From Sipunculus nudus (taxonomy: Eukaryota; Annelida; Sipuncula; Golfingiida; Sipunculidae), in assembly GCA_026874595.1 (NCBI GenBank), contig CM049308.1, positions 13,166,001 through 13,230,000 of the forward strand: DNA of 64,000 nt. The letters run 5' to 3'. Below, one piece after another: positions 40,564 to 50,094 of the stretch. How positions within the stretch are numbered: the stretch's first letter is position 1; the number at the start of each line of letters is the position of its first letter. Under the pieces are notes generated by a model, which ran no database searches, was not told the DNA's origin, and saw only the letters and a list, made by a program, of their open reading frames with translations. A program made the translations under genes and the position numbers.

Positions 40564-41998
40564 TTAAAAGTTAATGGTGTATAAAACAGCATGGTGCATT
40601 TTTTGTACATGGGTTTAGTATGGCTCTATTCTAATTGGGGGTGTATTAGTATTGGTTAGTGGATCGGTGTTGTGTCGGTGAATATGTATTTTCCAGAGTT
40701 GTGTCTTGTTTTAATCTCCGGCAATAATAGTGTCCCGGTTTGGGCACTTTGCCTTCGATTTGTGTTATTATTGTTCTTTAATAAAATATTGTGTATTTCT
40801 GAGTATTAATTGTTCTGTGTTCCTTGTAGTTTTTGCTTTTATTTTGTTTGGTTTTTATTTTATGGAAAGGTAAAACGCGTCTCGACCGAGCCGGCGTATT
40901 ACTCATCCCATATCAGGTGACGTTAGGTGTGTTGTTTAATTGAAGATGTTATAAATAAATCTCCGACAATAGTAGTGACCCGGTTTGGGCACTTTGTCTT
41001 TGATTTATGTCATTATTGTTCTTTATTAAAATATTGTATATTACTGAGTGTTAGTTGTTCTATGTTCCTTGTAGTTTCTGCTTTTATTCTGTTCGGGTTT
41101 TATTTTTGTGGGAAGGTAAAACGCGTCTCGACCGAGCCTGCGAATTACTCATCCCATATTTGGTGATGTTTGGTATGTTGTTTAATTGAAGATGTAATGA
41201 ATAAATCTCAGACAATAGTAGTGACCCGGTTTGGGCACTTTGTCTTTGATTCATGTTGTTGTGGGTTTTAATAAAGTTTTGGCTTAATATAAGGATGTTG
41301 TTTTGTTGTTTTTAGGGTGTTAGGGAGGTTGTATTTTACTAGACTGGTAAGTGAATGTTTTTGGGCGGGGGCGGTTTGCGCTCTTTTATGTGCTCTCTAA
41401 TTTTTGTGTTTGTACTGGGAGGGGGGGGGAGGACGAGTGTAGTGAGGTTTGTTTACTGTGAGAGTTGTGTTTTTTGTTCGTGTGTGGTTTTTCTTTGTTG
41501 TCATGTCGGGGCGAGTGCTTTATTTTATTTTGAGTGTGGGTTTTATTATCGTTTTGTTAGGAAATGGGTGGTTTTTGTGGTTTATTTTTATTGTTGTATT
41601 GTTTGGGAGTCGGTTTGGTCGGGGGGCGGGGCTGATATGTTAATTAGGGGATGCCAGCTGCAGGGGAGTGCAGGTATTGTGTTCCTCTGCAGCTAGGATC
41701 CGATGATTGATTGATGGTCGGGGTGTTTTTTCTATTTTCCTATGCCTAATAGTTTTAAGGATATTTATTTATTTTCGTCAAAATTTCGTAGGGTTTTAGT
41801 ATGGATAGAGTTTTTTGGGTTCCGTAAATTTTGAGTTTCTATTATTATTTCAAGTATGTTTGTTTCGTTCCTAAACTTTGTACGGGCCGTAGTTTTGATG
41901 AAAAGTTTTGTATGAAAGGATGGGGCGTATTCGAGGGTCGTGGGTCAATTAATGTAGGTCGCGGCCCCGGCCTAGTGCCATGGCTTGACCTGTTGGTT
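39055..41998 (-). mobile_element. J7, distal 3' UTR (continues at 48901-55028)
   Basis: The tail reads (actag)n on plus, then the 3' terminal structure (about 39072-39152), C/A-rich block, AGTCCT pair (near 39710 and 39737), AT-rich stem-loop, T-run near 40525-40562, 245 bp repeats from about 40729, and module M1 near 41648. F1 interrupts it at 41998. Without F1, J7 is about 9.07 kb, the full family length. Confidence 0.88.
41985..41998. repeat. TSD of F1, left copy (right copy 48887-48900)
   Basis: The 14 bp ttgacctgttggtt at both edges. J9 also integrated at this same position of another J copy (J8, ttgacctgt at 59380-59388). Confidence 0.9.
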
Positions 41999-43111
41999 CC
42001 ATCCATAACCGTTACACCGCTCAGGCAATAACTAGGGTTTCTACGCCGCAGTTTTGCCTCTTCGGGTCCCCCTCATTCTGCACTGAGGTCGCCAGAACTG
42101 ACACGCCAGCTAGCCAGCTAGGTCCGGCCCGCCCTCGCCAACCGTCAACCACCGAGGAATCCCCCAGGTGTTCCGGGAGCCTGAGCCTCGCACCCTGCCA
42201 GTAATGTCCGAGCGCTACCGGCCTGCCCCTGGACTATTCGCAGTCCCGTCATGAGCCTTGTCCCTTTCGACCAGGTACAGCTCTCGTTCGATCGGAGCCT
42301 TCTCGGGAGCCTTCTCGGGAGCCTTCTCTGGTGCTTTTGCCATCATGTCTTGAGCCTTGTCCCTGCTGGTCCTGACCGGACCCCCGGTTATTTTGACGTC
42401 TTGGAGCCTTGTCCCTGATCCTTTCGGGATCCCCGTAACTTTTTCCACCAAACGGCTGGCTCTACAGGGCCAGGTTCCATACTGCCGGCAACAGGCTGGC
42501 CTACTCTTCTATCGAAAAACAGTATGGGGTCTTTTACGTGCCCGTCCCCTTCTATCCATCCATAACCGTTACACCGCTCAGGCAATAACTAGGGTTTCTA
42601 CGCCGCAGTTTTGCCTCTTCGGGTCCCCCTCATTCTGCACTGAGGTCGCCAGAACTGACACGCCAGCTAGCCAGCTAGGTCCGGCCCGCCCTCGCCAACC
42701 GTCAACCACCGAGGAATCCCCCAGGTGTTCCGGGAGCCTGAGCCTCGCAACCTGCCAGTAATGTCCGAGCGCTACCGGCCTGCCCCTGGACTATTCGCAG
42801 TCCCGTCATGAGCCTTGTCCCTTTCGACCAGGTACAGCTCTCGTTCGATCGGAGCCTTCTCGGGAGCCTTCTCGGGAGCCTTCTCTGGTGCTTTTGCCAT
42901 CATGTCTTGAGCCTTGTCCCTGCTGGTCCTGACCGGACCCCCGGTTATTTTGACGTCTTGGAGCCTTGTCCCTGATCCTTTCGGGATCCCCGTAACTTTT
43001 TCCACCAAACGGCTGGCTCTACAGGGCCAGGTTCCATACTGCCGGCAACAGGCTGGCCTACTCTTCTATCGAAAAACAGTATGGGGTCTTTTACGTGCCC
43101 GTCCCCTTCTG
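41999..43111 (-). repeat. Tandem duplication of a 557 bp unit in F1 3' UTR
   Basis: 41999-42554 and 42556-43111 are nearly identical. F2 has the unit only once, so this is a duplication specific to F1. Each unit contains repeated gagccttgtccct motifs and a minus-strand 78-codon frame (42215-42451; 42772-43008) with an APEK repeat. I regard that frame as weakly supported. Confidence 0.85.
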
Positions 43112-43199
43112 GACACGGGACCGCCATTTAACGTCCTCATCCGATGGACGGCCCGTGTTTGTCTTTTGCAGGCGGGCGCTGCGGTGCCCCGGAGCCTTT

Positions 43200-45989
43200 C
43201 TACCCTTCCCCCACTTTCTCTAGTGGGGTGATAATACTGGGTTTCCGTCTGCCACTGATCTTTTGCCAGTCGAGCCACATTTTGAGGTCTTTATAAAACT
43301 TCTCTTGCTTCACCTTTTCGACATAGCCTTTGCTCAACCTTAGTATGTGGTCGCTCACATACTCTATATCTGCCTTCTCGTGAAGCACAGATATCCGCGT
43401 GCGGGGCGGGAGTCTCAAGGCCGTCCTTAAGGCTCTGTTTTGAAGCCGTTGAAGTTTTTTAATGTGGTGCTCTTTGGCGGTGATCAGGGCTATGCAGCCG
43501 TATGTCATAACCGGTCTGATCCAGGCTTTATAAAGGTATATCAAACTTTGGGTAGACATGCCTCCTGATCCTGCTTTTAGCACTCTTAAGCAGTTGAGTC
43601 TCGCTTTGACCCTCTGTTCGATATCCTCTATATGAGCCGCCCATGTGAGTCTCTTATCAACCGTCAGACCCAGAAATTTTATCTGGTCTGTGAATTGAAT
43701 TGGTTCCCCGGCCAATTTCAGTTCTGGCGCTTTGCCGGCCTTACTGCCTTTCAGGTGCCTACCGAATTTGCAAGCCTGCGTTTTTGTCGCATTGACTCTT
43801 ACTCGCCATTTGGCGCACCACTTTGTCACCTCGTCTAGACCGGCCTGTAACCTGGGTACTGCCCTCTTGCTATGTGTCCATAGCGCAGTGTCGTCCGCAA
43901 ATTGGCTCGTCGCCCCCGTGCGGACCCCTCCTTTCTCGGACAGGCTAGGCATGTCGTTGACGAATATGACATAGAGCAGCGGGCTGAGAGCTGAGCCCTG
44001 CGGTGTGCCTGCGGCGGGTTCGATCTCATGCGACTTAGCGTCACCTACTCTGACCCATAGCTTCCTGTCACTTAGGAAGGACGAGAGGAGCCTCACAATG
44101 CGAGTCGGTAGTTTTGCCTGCGTTGCGATCTTATACCTTAGACCATCCCGCCATACTGCGTCGAAGGCTTTCTCGACGTCTAGGAATACACCTATAGTAT
44201 CATTAGATCGCTGCAGGCATTGTCCCACCGACTGAGTCAACCTGAACAGTTGGTCATTTGTCGACCTGCCCTTACGGAACCCGCTCTGATTCGGGTTAAA
44301 GAATTTTGCTTCCTCCAAGTGACCACTGATCCTGCCAGCCAGTATTCGTTCCAGCACTTTGCCCAGAATTGGCAGTAGGCTGATGGGTCGGTAGCTTTTC
44401 GGCAGCGAGTGATCCTTTCCCGGCTTCGGGATCATGATCACGTTCGCTCTTTTCCATGCCCTTGGGAAGTACCCCAGTTTCAGACACGCGTTGAACACAG
44501 ATGTGAGCGCTTCCAGCCCTTCCTCCGGTAGGTTAATCAGCACTTCCCTGGTGAGGCCGTCCTCCCCCGGGGCTTTTCTGCTTTTGAGTTTTTTCAGCTT
44601 CCTGCTGACTTCCGCTTTTGAGATCGCTCTCAGTAGCGGCTCGTCCTCTGCTGTCTGAGCGTAGCAGCTCTCTACCCTTGCCAGAGGCGAGTATAACTCG
44701 TTTGCACCTTGTCTTACGTGCCGATCAACCTCCTCCTGTGTTTGGTCGTCGAACTGGGGTCCCGTCGGGACCTTGTGTATGTTCCGGAGCGTCTCCGCGA
44801 ACAAATTTGCCTTGTCCTTTTCCGTACTAGCCACCGTTCCCATCGGGCCTGTGAGGTCTGTAGTTCCGACCGATGGTTTGTTCATCGAGCCCGTGTATTG
44901 GCGGACCTGTCGCCAAAATTCGCCCACTGATATTCTGTGGTCCATACCGCTCGTGAACTTGTACCATTCCGCCTTTTTCTGGGCTTTTATTGCATTTTTC
45001 ACCTCCCGACTAATAGCATTGTATTGGGATTTTAACTCCTCTGTTCGGAGTTGGATCTGAAGCCTTCTGATCCTCCTTCTTTCCCTTACAAGTGCTTTAA
45101 TCGTTGGGGTGAATGACCACCAGTTACGGTTTTTCCTTTCCACCATCGGACACGCTCGGTCCAGGCAATCTCGCATTTCAGAGGTCAGTTTGTCGACTAG
45201 GGTGTCGATTCCTTCTGGGGTCGATGGTTCAGCGATACCTCGGAGCCTGTCTGCCAATTCATTTTTAAAGAGCCTCCAGTTTGCCTTTCTCCAAGGCCTC
45301 ACCATTTTGGGTGGCTTTCTGTTCGCTCTCCAATCGAGCTCTAAATGAATTGGCATGTGATCGCTGCCTATATCTTCCCCTACATGAAATTTACTGACCA
45401 GTCCTACCTCGGGCGATACGATTGCCAGATCGAGTATGTTCGTTCCACCGGTCGTGGGGTTCACCCTGGTCGGGCTCCCATCGTTCATTATCACCATACC
45501 GTACCGATCTATGCAATCCATCAGTGCTTTCCCGTTCAGATTAGAGGATCTGCTGCCATACGAGGTGTGTGGGGCATTTAGGTCCCCTAACACCACGTAG
45601 TGGCTGCTGTTCCTCTTAATCTTGTCAAAGAGTTGTGCCCTGGGCCGTGACTGTGGCGGGTTGTAATATACTATTACATCGATTGCCGGGTCGCCGCTGT
45701 GGACAGGTTCAACTCTAACCGTTAGAGCTTCTATGTCCATCCTTCCTAGCCAGTTTGTTTGGCGGTATACTAGGTTCTCTTTGATCAAGAGAGCCACTCC
45801 GCCTCCCATATTACCGTCTGGCCGTCCCCTGTGTAGCAGGTTATAGCCGGTGAAGGAAACGTTTCTGGTCAGCTTAGACTCGCTGATAGCCATGATATCT
45901 ACGGAATGCCTGTGGATATAGTTGAGTATCTCTAACCTCCTTCCATACAGGCCATTCACGTTTGCGTGGCATAGTTTGAGCTTAACCAT
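43200..45989 (-). CDS. F1 ORF2: endonuclease-reverse transcriptase
   Basis: 929 aa from the ATG at 45989 (MVKLKLCHANVNG), the natural EN start. The open frame extends further upstream (45989-46118) inside ORF1, but that stretch lacks EN homology. EN motifs: SESKL, LGDLNAPH, NILDLAIVS, GSDHMPIHL. RT motifs: FLDVEKAFDAVW, GTPQGSALSPLL, QFADDTALW. Uninterrupted. The start codon overlaps the ORF1 stop in the string ATGGTTAA, which suggests termination-reinitiation. Codon use is much more GC-rich than in J. Confidence 0.93.
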   Translation of the reverse strand: MVKLKLCHANVNGLYGRRLEILNYIHRHSVDIMAISESKLTRNVSFTGYNLLHRGRPDGNMGGGVALLIKENLVYRQTNWLGRMDIEALTVRVEPVHSGDPAIDVIVYYNPPQSRPRAQLFDKIKRNSSHYVVLGDLNAPHTSYGSRSSNLNGKALMDCIDRYGMVIMNDGSPTRVNPTTGGTNILDLAIVSPEVGLVSKFHVGEDIGSDHMPIHLELDWRANRKPPKMVRPWRKANWRLFKNELADRLRGIAEPSTPEGIDTLVDKLTSEMRDCLDRACPMVERKNRNWWSFTPTIKALVRERRRIRRLQIQLRTEELKSQYNAISREVKNAIKAQKKAEWYKFTSGMDHRISVGEFWRQVRQYTGSMNKPSVGTTDLTGPMGTVASTEKDKANLFAETLRNIHKVPTGPQFDDQTQEEVDRHVRQGANELYSPLARVESCYAQTAEDEPLLRAISKAEVSRKLKKLKSRKAPGEDGLTREVLINLPEEGLEALTSVFNACLKLGYFPRAWKRANVIMIPKPGKDHSLPKSYRPISLLPILGKVLERILAGRISGHLEEAKFFNPNQSGFRKGRSTNDQLFRLTQSVGQCLQRSNDTIGVFLDVEKAFDAVWRDGLRYKIATQAKLPTRIVRLLSSFLSDRKLWVRVGDAKSHEIEPAAGTPQGSALSPLLYVIFVNDMPSLSEKGGVRTGATSQFADDTALWTHSKRAVPRLQAGLDEVTKWCAKWRVRVNATKTQACKFGRHLKGSKAGKAPELKLAGEPIQFTDQIKFLGLTVDKRLTWAAHIEDIEQRVKARLNCLRVLKAGSGGMSTQSLIYLYKAWIRPVMTYGCIALITAKEHHIKKLQRLQNRALRTALRLPPRTRISVLHEKADIEYVSDHILRLSKGYVEKVKQEKFYKDLKMWLDWQKISGRRKPSIITPLEKVGEG

Positions 45990-48012
45990 GACGTCCCCCC
46001 ACCGACTTCTTAAAACCGTTGCTACCGGCCTTTTTGGATTTGGGCTGCCTATAGCTGCCCTTATCCTTTTTGGATGATGCGTTACTGGCTGGTACCGATC
46101 GAGCTCTCGGCTCCTCACGGTCCTTTTCCGTTCCTCTGTCCGACAGCGCCGTCCACGACAATTCTAGGCCTAGGTGCCTAGTAGCCGACTTCTTCACCAC
46201 TGTTACGGCCCGTTCTCTGGGCTCATTGACTTTCGCCAGCTTCAGCGTTTCTGTGATCACTTCACAGAGAAACTTTATCAGTTTCTCTGGGTTGATCTCT
46301 AGCATAGCCTGGCTTTCAGCCACGGCTTGCTCCTCCGCCGGAGCTACCCCCTTTTCCGTTACATTGCGGTTTTTGGCCGCGGCCCGCCCTCCGGCAAGCC
46401 TGGTGGACGTGCTACCGCTAGCCACGACCTGCCCCCTTTCGGGAGCGGGAGCCTTCTGGGTCCTTACAGCCTCTGAGGCCGTGGGACCCCGGGAGCCTCT
46501 GGTGATTTTGGCGTAGGTCACGCCAGTCTGGTGGGCTTTGCCTTTCCTGCCTTCCGCGCTCTTGCTGGTCGGCTTCCCTTCAGTGCCGTGTTTAGCCGTT
46601 GTCGGCCTCTGCCGGGCACCTTTGAAGGCTGTACAGCCCCTGTACATCGCCCTGTGGTCGCCCCCGCAGTTTGCACATTTTGGCTTGCTCTTGTCGGCTG
46701 CCCTTCGACAATCTTTGGCATAGTGGCCTGCCTCGCCACAGTGCCTGCACCTGCCAGCCTTAGTGCATACTTTGGCCGTGTGCCCGAACTGGTAGCAGTT
46801 CAGGCACTGGATCGGCTCTACGGCCTTCCGGAAAGCCTCGCAGCGTATACGCTCGCTCCCGTACCTGAACCCGTGCTCGAGTGCCCTCGTAGCGCTCTCG
46901 CTCTGCTGAAAGTGCACGAGCACCTTCCACACCGGCTTTTTTCCGTGCCTGAGCCGCACGACCTCTTTGGCTTTTAAGCCCTGTTCATTTAACTCCGCCA
47001 TGATCTCCTCTGTTGAGATATGCGGGCTCATTCCTCTGGCCACCACCGATGTTTGTTGGGTGCCCTCTGGTTTGGCTTGCTTGTTGCCCCGTGCAAGCTC
47101 CACCACTACCTTGGGCCCCGCCTTGATCAGTGGGCGCCAGTCGGGCCTGGCTTCCCTTGCTGTTTCGGGGAGCGTGACCACCATTACTCCCCTGTCGAAC
47201 TTTGTCTTACAGGCGGAGGTGCCCGTGCACTCCGTCACCAGCCTGTTCATTTTTCTACTGTTCTGCCTGAGGGCCGCCGGTAAGCCCCTGACCCAGTACC
47301 GAGCCAAGCCCTCTTTCTCCTGGTCGGCCACCTCACCTTCCGGCTGGCCGTTCTCCGTGCTCCCTGTCCGTACAGGCGAGCTTCGGGTCGGAGTTCCGTC
47401 CGCTGCTTGATTAACCCGGGTCCCCGGTTTGGTGGGCGACCCGCTATCACCTGAGCGGACTGGATTAGAGGGCGTCGATCTCTCGATCGAGCTCGGGGAC
47501 AGTGTCCTGAGAACCGTCGGCCACTCAGGCGATCCCACGTCTATGATTGGAGACCCCGACCGTTCGGGCGTCCCCGCCTTGTCCGGCCCCGGGACCTCCG
47601 GGGTGACCACTCCCGGGGTCTGCGGGGTTACCACTACCCTGTATGAATCGTTGTCCCTCTCCGGGGAGTCATCGAATAGCTCGAAACTGGCGTCCCCTGT
47701 CGGGGTGGCCGGTACCGAGCTCGGGGAACCCAGCGTAGAGCTTGGCGAGTTCGATGCCCCTTGCATCGCTCCCTCGCCTGCTGGGCTCTGTGAGGCCGAA
47801 CCCTTGTTCGCGCCTCGACCCTCCATCTCGGTCCGCACGTCCGCCGCCTGCGCTCTACCGATGCTCTCCGTGATGAGCCCCGTAATCATCTGGAGGGCGT
47901 CAGGCCCGTGCCTTGCTGCCTGCTGCAGCCCACCTGTGATCTGGGTGAGACCCGGGATCACTTCTCTTTCCCTCTGAGAAAGCACCAACAGCCTGGTAAG
48001 TGCTTCCGCCAT
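45982..48012 (-). CDS. F1 ORF1: Gag-like protein
   Basis: 676 aa. Residues about 70-225 are S/P/T/G-rich and probably disordered. A conserved block (about 235-400) precedes three knuckles: C403-C416 (CLNCYQFGHTAKVC), C422-C435 (CRHCGEAGHYAKDC) and C446-C460 (CANCGGDHRAMYRGC). A basic C-terminus ends SVGGRHG. Its role is to bind element RNA. It shares only the knuckle architecture with J ORF1. Confidence 0.92.
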   Translation of the reverse strand: MAEALTRLLVLSQREREVIPGLTQITGGLQQAARHGPDALQMITGLITESIGRAQAADVRTEMEGRGANKGSASQSPAGEGAMQGASNSPSSTLGSPSSVPATPTGDASFELFDDSPERDNDSYRVVVTPQTPGVVTPEVPGPDKAGTPERSGSPIIDVGSPEWPTVLRTLSPSSIERSTPSNPVRSGDSGSPTKPGTRVNQAADGTPTRSSPVRTGSTENGQPEGEVADQEKEGLARYWVRGLPAALRQNSRKMNRLVTECTGTSACKTKFDRGVMVVTLPETAREARPDWRPLIKAGPKVVVELARGNKQAKPEGTQQTSVVARGMSPHISTEEIMAELNEQGLKAKEVVRLRHGKKPVWKVLVHFQQSESATRALEHGFRYGSERIRCEAFRKAVEPIQCLNCYQFGHTAKVCTKAGRCRHCGEAGHYAKDCRRAADKSKPKCANCGGDHRAMYRGCTAFKGARQRPTTAKHGTEGKPTSKSAEGRKGKAHQTGVTYAKITRGSRGPTASEAVRTQKAPAPERGQVVASGSTSTRLAGGRAAAKNRNVTEKGVAPAEEQAVAESQAMLEINPEKLIKFLCEVITETLKLAKVNEPRERAVTVVKKSATRHLGLELSWTALSDRGTEKDREEPRARSVPASNASSKKDKGSYRQPKSKKAGSNGFKKSVGGRHG

Positions 48013-48663
48013 TCTTTTATTCAGTGCCCTCTCACTGAATTGTCTAGATATACTCCCGCTCGGGCAGTATTTTGGTTTCCCGACCTTTCTCGATATATTC
48101 CTTTTGGGAATATATCGGGCTTTTCCTCTCGCCCTTTTTGACCTCGCTCCTCTGTCGGGTCTTATTATTTTATTCCCGTTCGGGCAATAAAATACTTTTG
48201 GATTCTCTCTCCGCCTCCTGCCTCTATTTTCGCCCCGATTGCTCGTACCTGTTCAGGCTACGATTTCTCTTTTCAGTAGATAGGTTGTTTCCAGAGCGTG
48301 GAAGACAACTTATCTTCAGATGATCCGTGAGCCAGCGAGCCGAGAGCGGGCTCTATTCAGCAGTTTTTTACCCAGAGCCGGGCTTAAAACTGTGAGCTTT
48401 GTGGACGGTCGGGCCGAGAGCTAGCCCTTGAGCCGAGAGCAGGCTCAATGAATGAGTTAATTAACTGTACCGAGAGCGGGTATCTGTTAATTAGTTCTTT
48501 GTAGGTTTCACCTACCCCGGAGCCAACAAGAAAATTCGAAAAAGTGATACTTTACCTGATTCCCCTAAAGTAACCTTAACTTATAGAACTAAGCCCTAGC
48601 TAAGATGCACTTGTTTGGGGATGGCAGTACTGAAAAGCTGAAAAGCTGAAAAAGATAGACTAG
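48013..48663 (-). promoter_or_regulatory. F1 5' UTR: cluster of at least ten small hairpins
   Basis: Perfect or near-perfect stems at 48020-48039 (ttcagtg/cactgaa), 48050-48070, 48091-48117, 48166-48194 (9 bp outer arms), 48244-48262, about 48278-48312 (14 bp), 48337-48353, 48361-48392, 48428-48448, 48457-48493 and 48501-48515. Two apex types recur: cccgNtcgggc, and gagagc between arms that change while remaining complementary. No ORF. Confidence 0.75.
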
Positions 48664-48886
48664 TCCCCTTCTGGACACGGGACCGCCATTTAACGTCCTC
48701 ATCCGATGGACGGCCCGTGTTTGTCTTTTGCAGGCGGGCGCTGCGGTGCCCCGGAGCCTTTCTACCCTTCCCCCACTTTCTCTAGTGGGGTGATAATACT
48801 GGGTTTCCGTCTGCCACTGATCTTTTGCCAGTCGAGCCACATTTTGAGGTCTTTATAAAACTTCTCTTGCTTCACCTTTTCGACAT
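48664..48886 (-). repeat. Non-terminal repeat of F1: ORF2 end copied at its 5' end
   Basis: 223 bp almost identical to 43106-43328 of the same element (ORF2 last codons plus the start of the 3' UTR). It is placed at the extreme 5' end inside the TSD, so it arrived with the insertion. Confidence 0.85.
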
Positions 48887-48900
48887 TTGACCTGTTGGTT

Positions 48901-50094
48901 GATTGTTGTGTTTTGTAGTATGTAAAACAGGGGATGCCAGCTGCAGCGGGGTAAGTTGTGTACCCGCCGCAGCTAGGATCCGATGTTTGATTGATGGTCT
49001 GGGTGTTTTTTCTAATTTTCTGGGCCTGATATTTCTTATAATTTTTATTATTTTTCGACGTAATTTCGTGAAACTCGGGAATGGATAAAGTTTAGTGTGT
49101 CCTGTTGATTTGGAGTTTCTATTACTATTTTAAGTGCGTAAATTTTGTTCCTGAAATTTGTACGGGCCGATGTTCAGTAACTAATTTGTGTGGAGGGATG
49201 GGATGTCTTAGGGGTCAATTAATGTAGGTTGCGGCCCCTACCTAGTGCCTTGGCCCGACCTGTTAATTGATGCTTAATGCGTGTTGTATACCAAACAGGG
49301 GATGCCAGCTGCAGCGGGATAAGCATTGTTCCCGCCGCAGCTAGGATCCGATGCTTAGTTGATGGTCGGGCCGGTTTTTATTGATTTTGGCATTAATTTT
49401 TTTTTTCCAAAATTTCTATTTTTATTTGCCGAAACTTCTTAATGTTTAAGTCTAGGGCGGGTTCTGTGGGTTTTGAGGGAATTGGGGTTGTATTTTATTT
49501 TCTAGTTTGTTAGTTTGGTTGCTAAAGTTGGTACGGGGCGTTGTTTCGCTTATAGATTTTGGAGGGCCGGGGAGTGATTTTTCTTTAGTTTTGAACCTTA
49601 TGTAAACTCGTTAATATTTGGTTTTTAATTTAGAAATTTGGGGGAGTGGAAGATTTTAGAAAGTTCTTTTGGTTTTCGCTATAATTTTGGGCTTTGGGGA
49701 ATAATAGGTTGGTTAATTTTGGGGGTGAAATGGGTACGGGCCTTAGTTGTGCTTAATTGTTTGTGGAGCTCTCAGCTTGTACTTTTATATTAAATGGATA
49801 CGGGCCTTAGTTGTGCTTAATTGATTGTGGAGACCTTGTATGCAAATTAGGGGATGCCAGCTGCAGGGGTCTAATTTACCTCTGCAGATTCGATCCCCCT
49901 ATTGCTCGAAGGTCGGGGTGTGTTGAATGGAGGTCAGGTCGGTTTACAGGTGCGGGGTCGCGACCCATATTGCTGACCTCTTGTTTTTGTGAGTGTTGGG
50001 TTCTGTGTTGTGTGTATCCGTTGAGAAGGCTTGTTGGTGTAGTTTTTTGGATGTTTAATATATAGTTTATTTGTTTTATTAATTATTTACTATG
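48901..50094 (-). other. J7 proximal 3' UTR
   Basis: Modules M2, M3 and M4 near 48929, 49297 and 49855. Near 49730-49820 a segment atgggtacgggccttagttg is tandemly repeated around a roughly 30 bp patch (gtggagctctcag onward) that matches the left arm of the AT-rich stem-loop normally located kilobases away. Confidence 0.8.

Larger units (their letters stand above)
41999..48886 (-). mobile_element. F1: 6.9 kb GC-rich Jockey-like LINE
   Basis: A second family, GC-rich in contrast to J, in the same orientation. Sense order: 224 bp repeat of its own ORF2 end (48886-48664), hairpin-rich 5' UTR, ORF1 (48012-45982), ORF2 (45989-43200), and a 3' UTR made of a 557 bp unit in tandem. Its tail is short (atgg units). 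It does not share the J/D/E 3' terminal structure. Confidence 0.9.
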
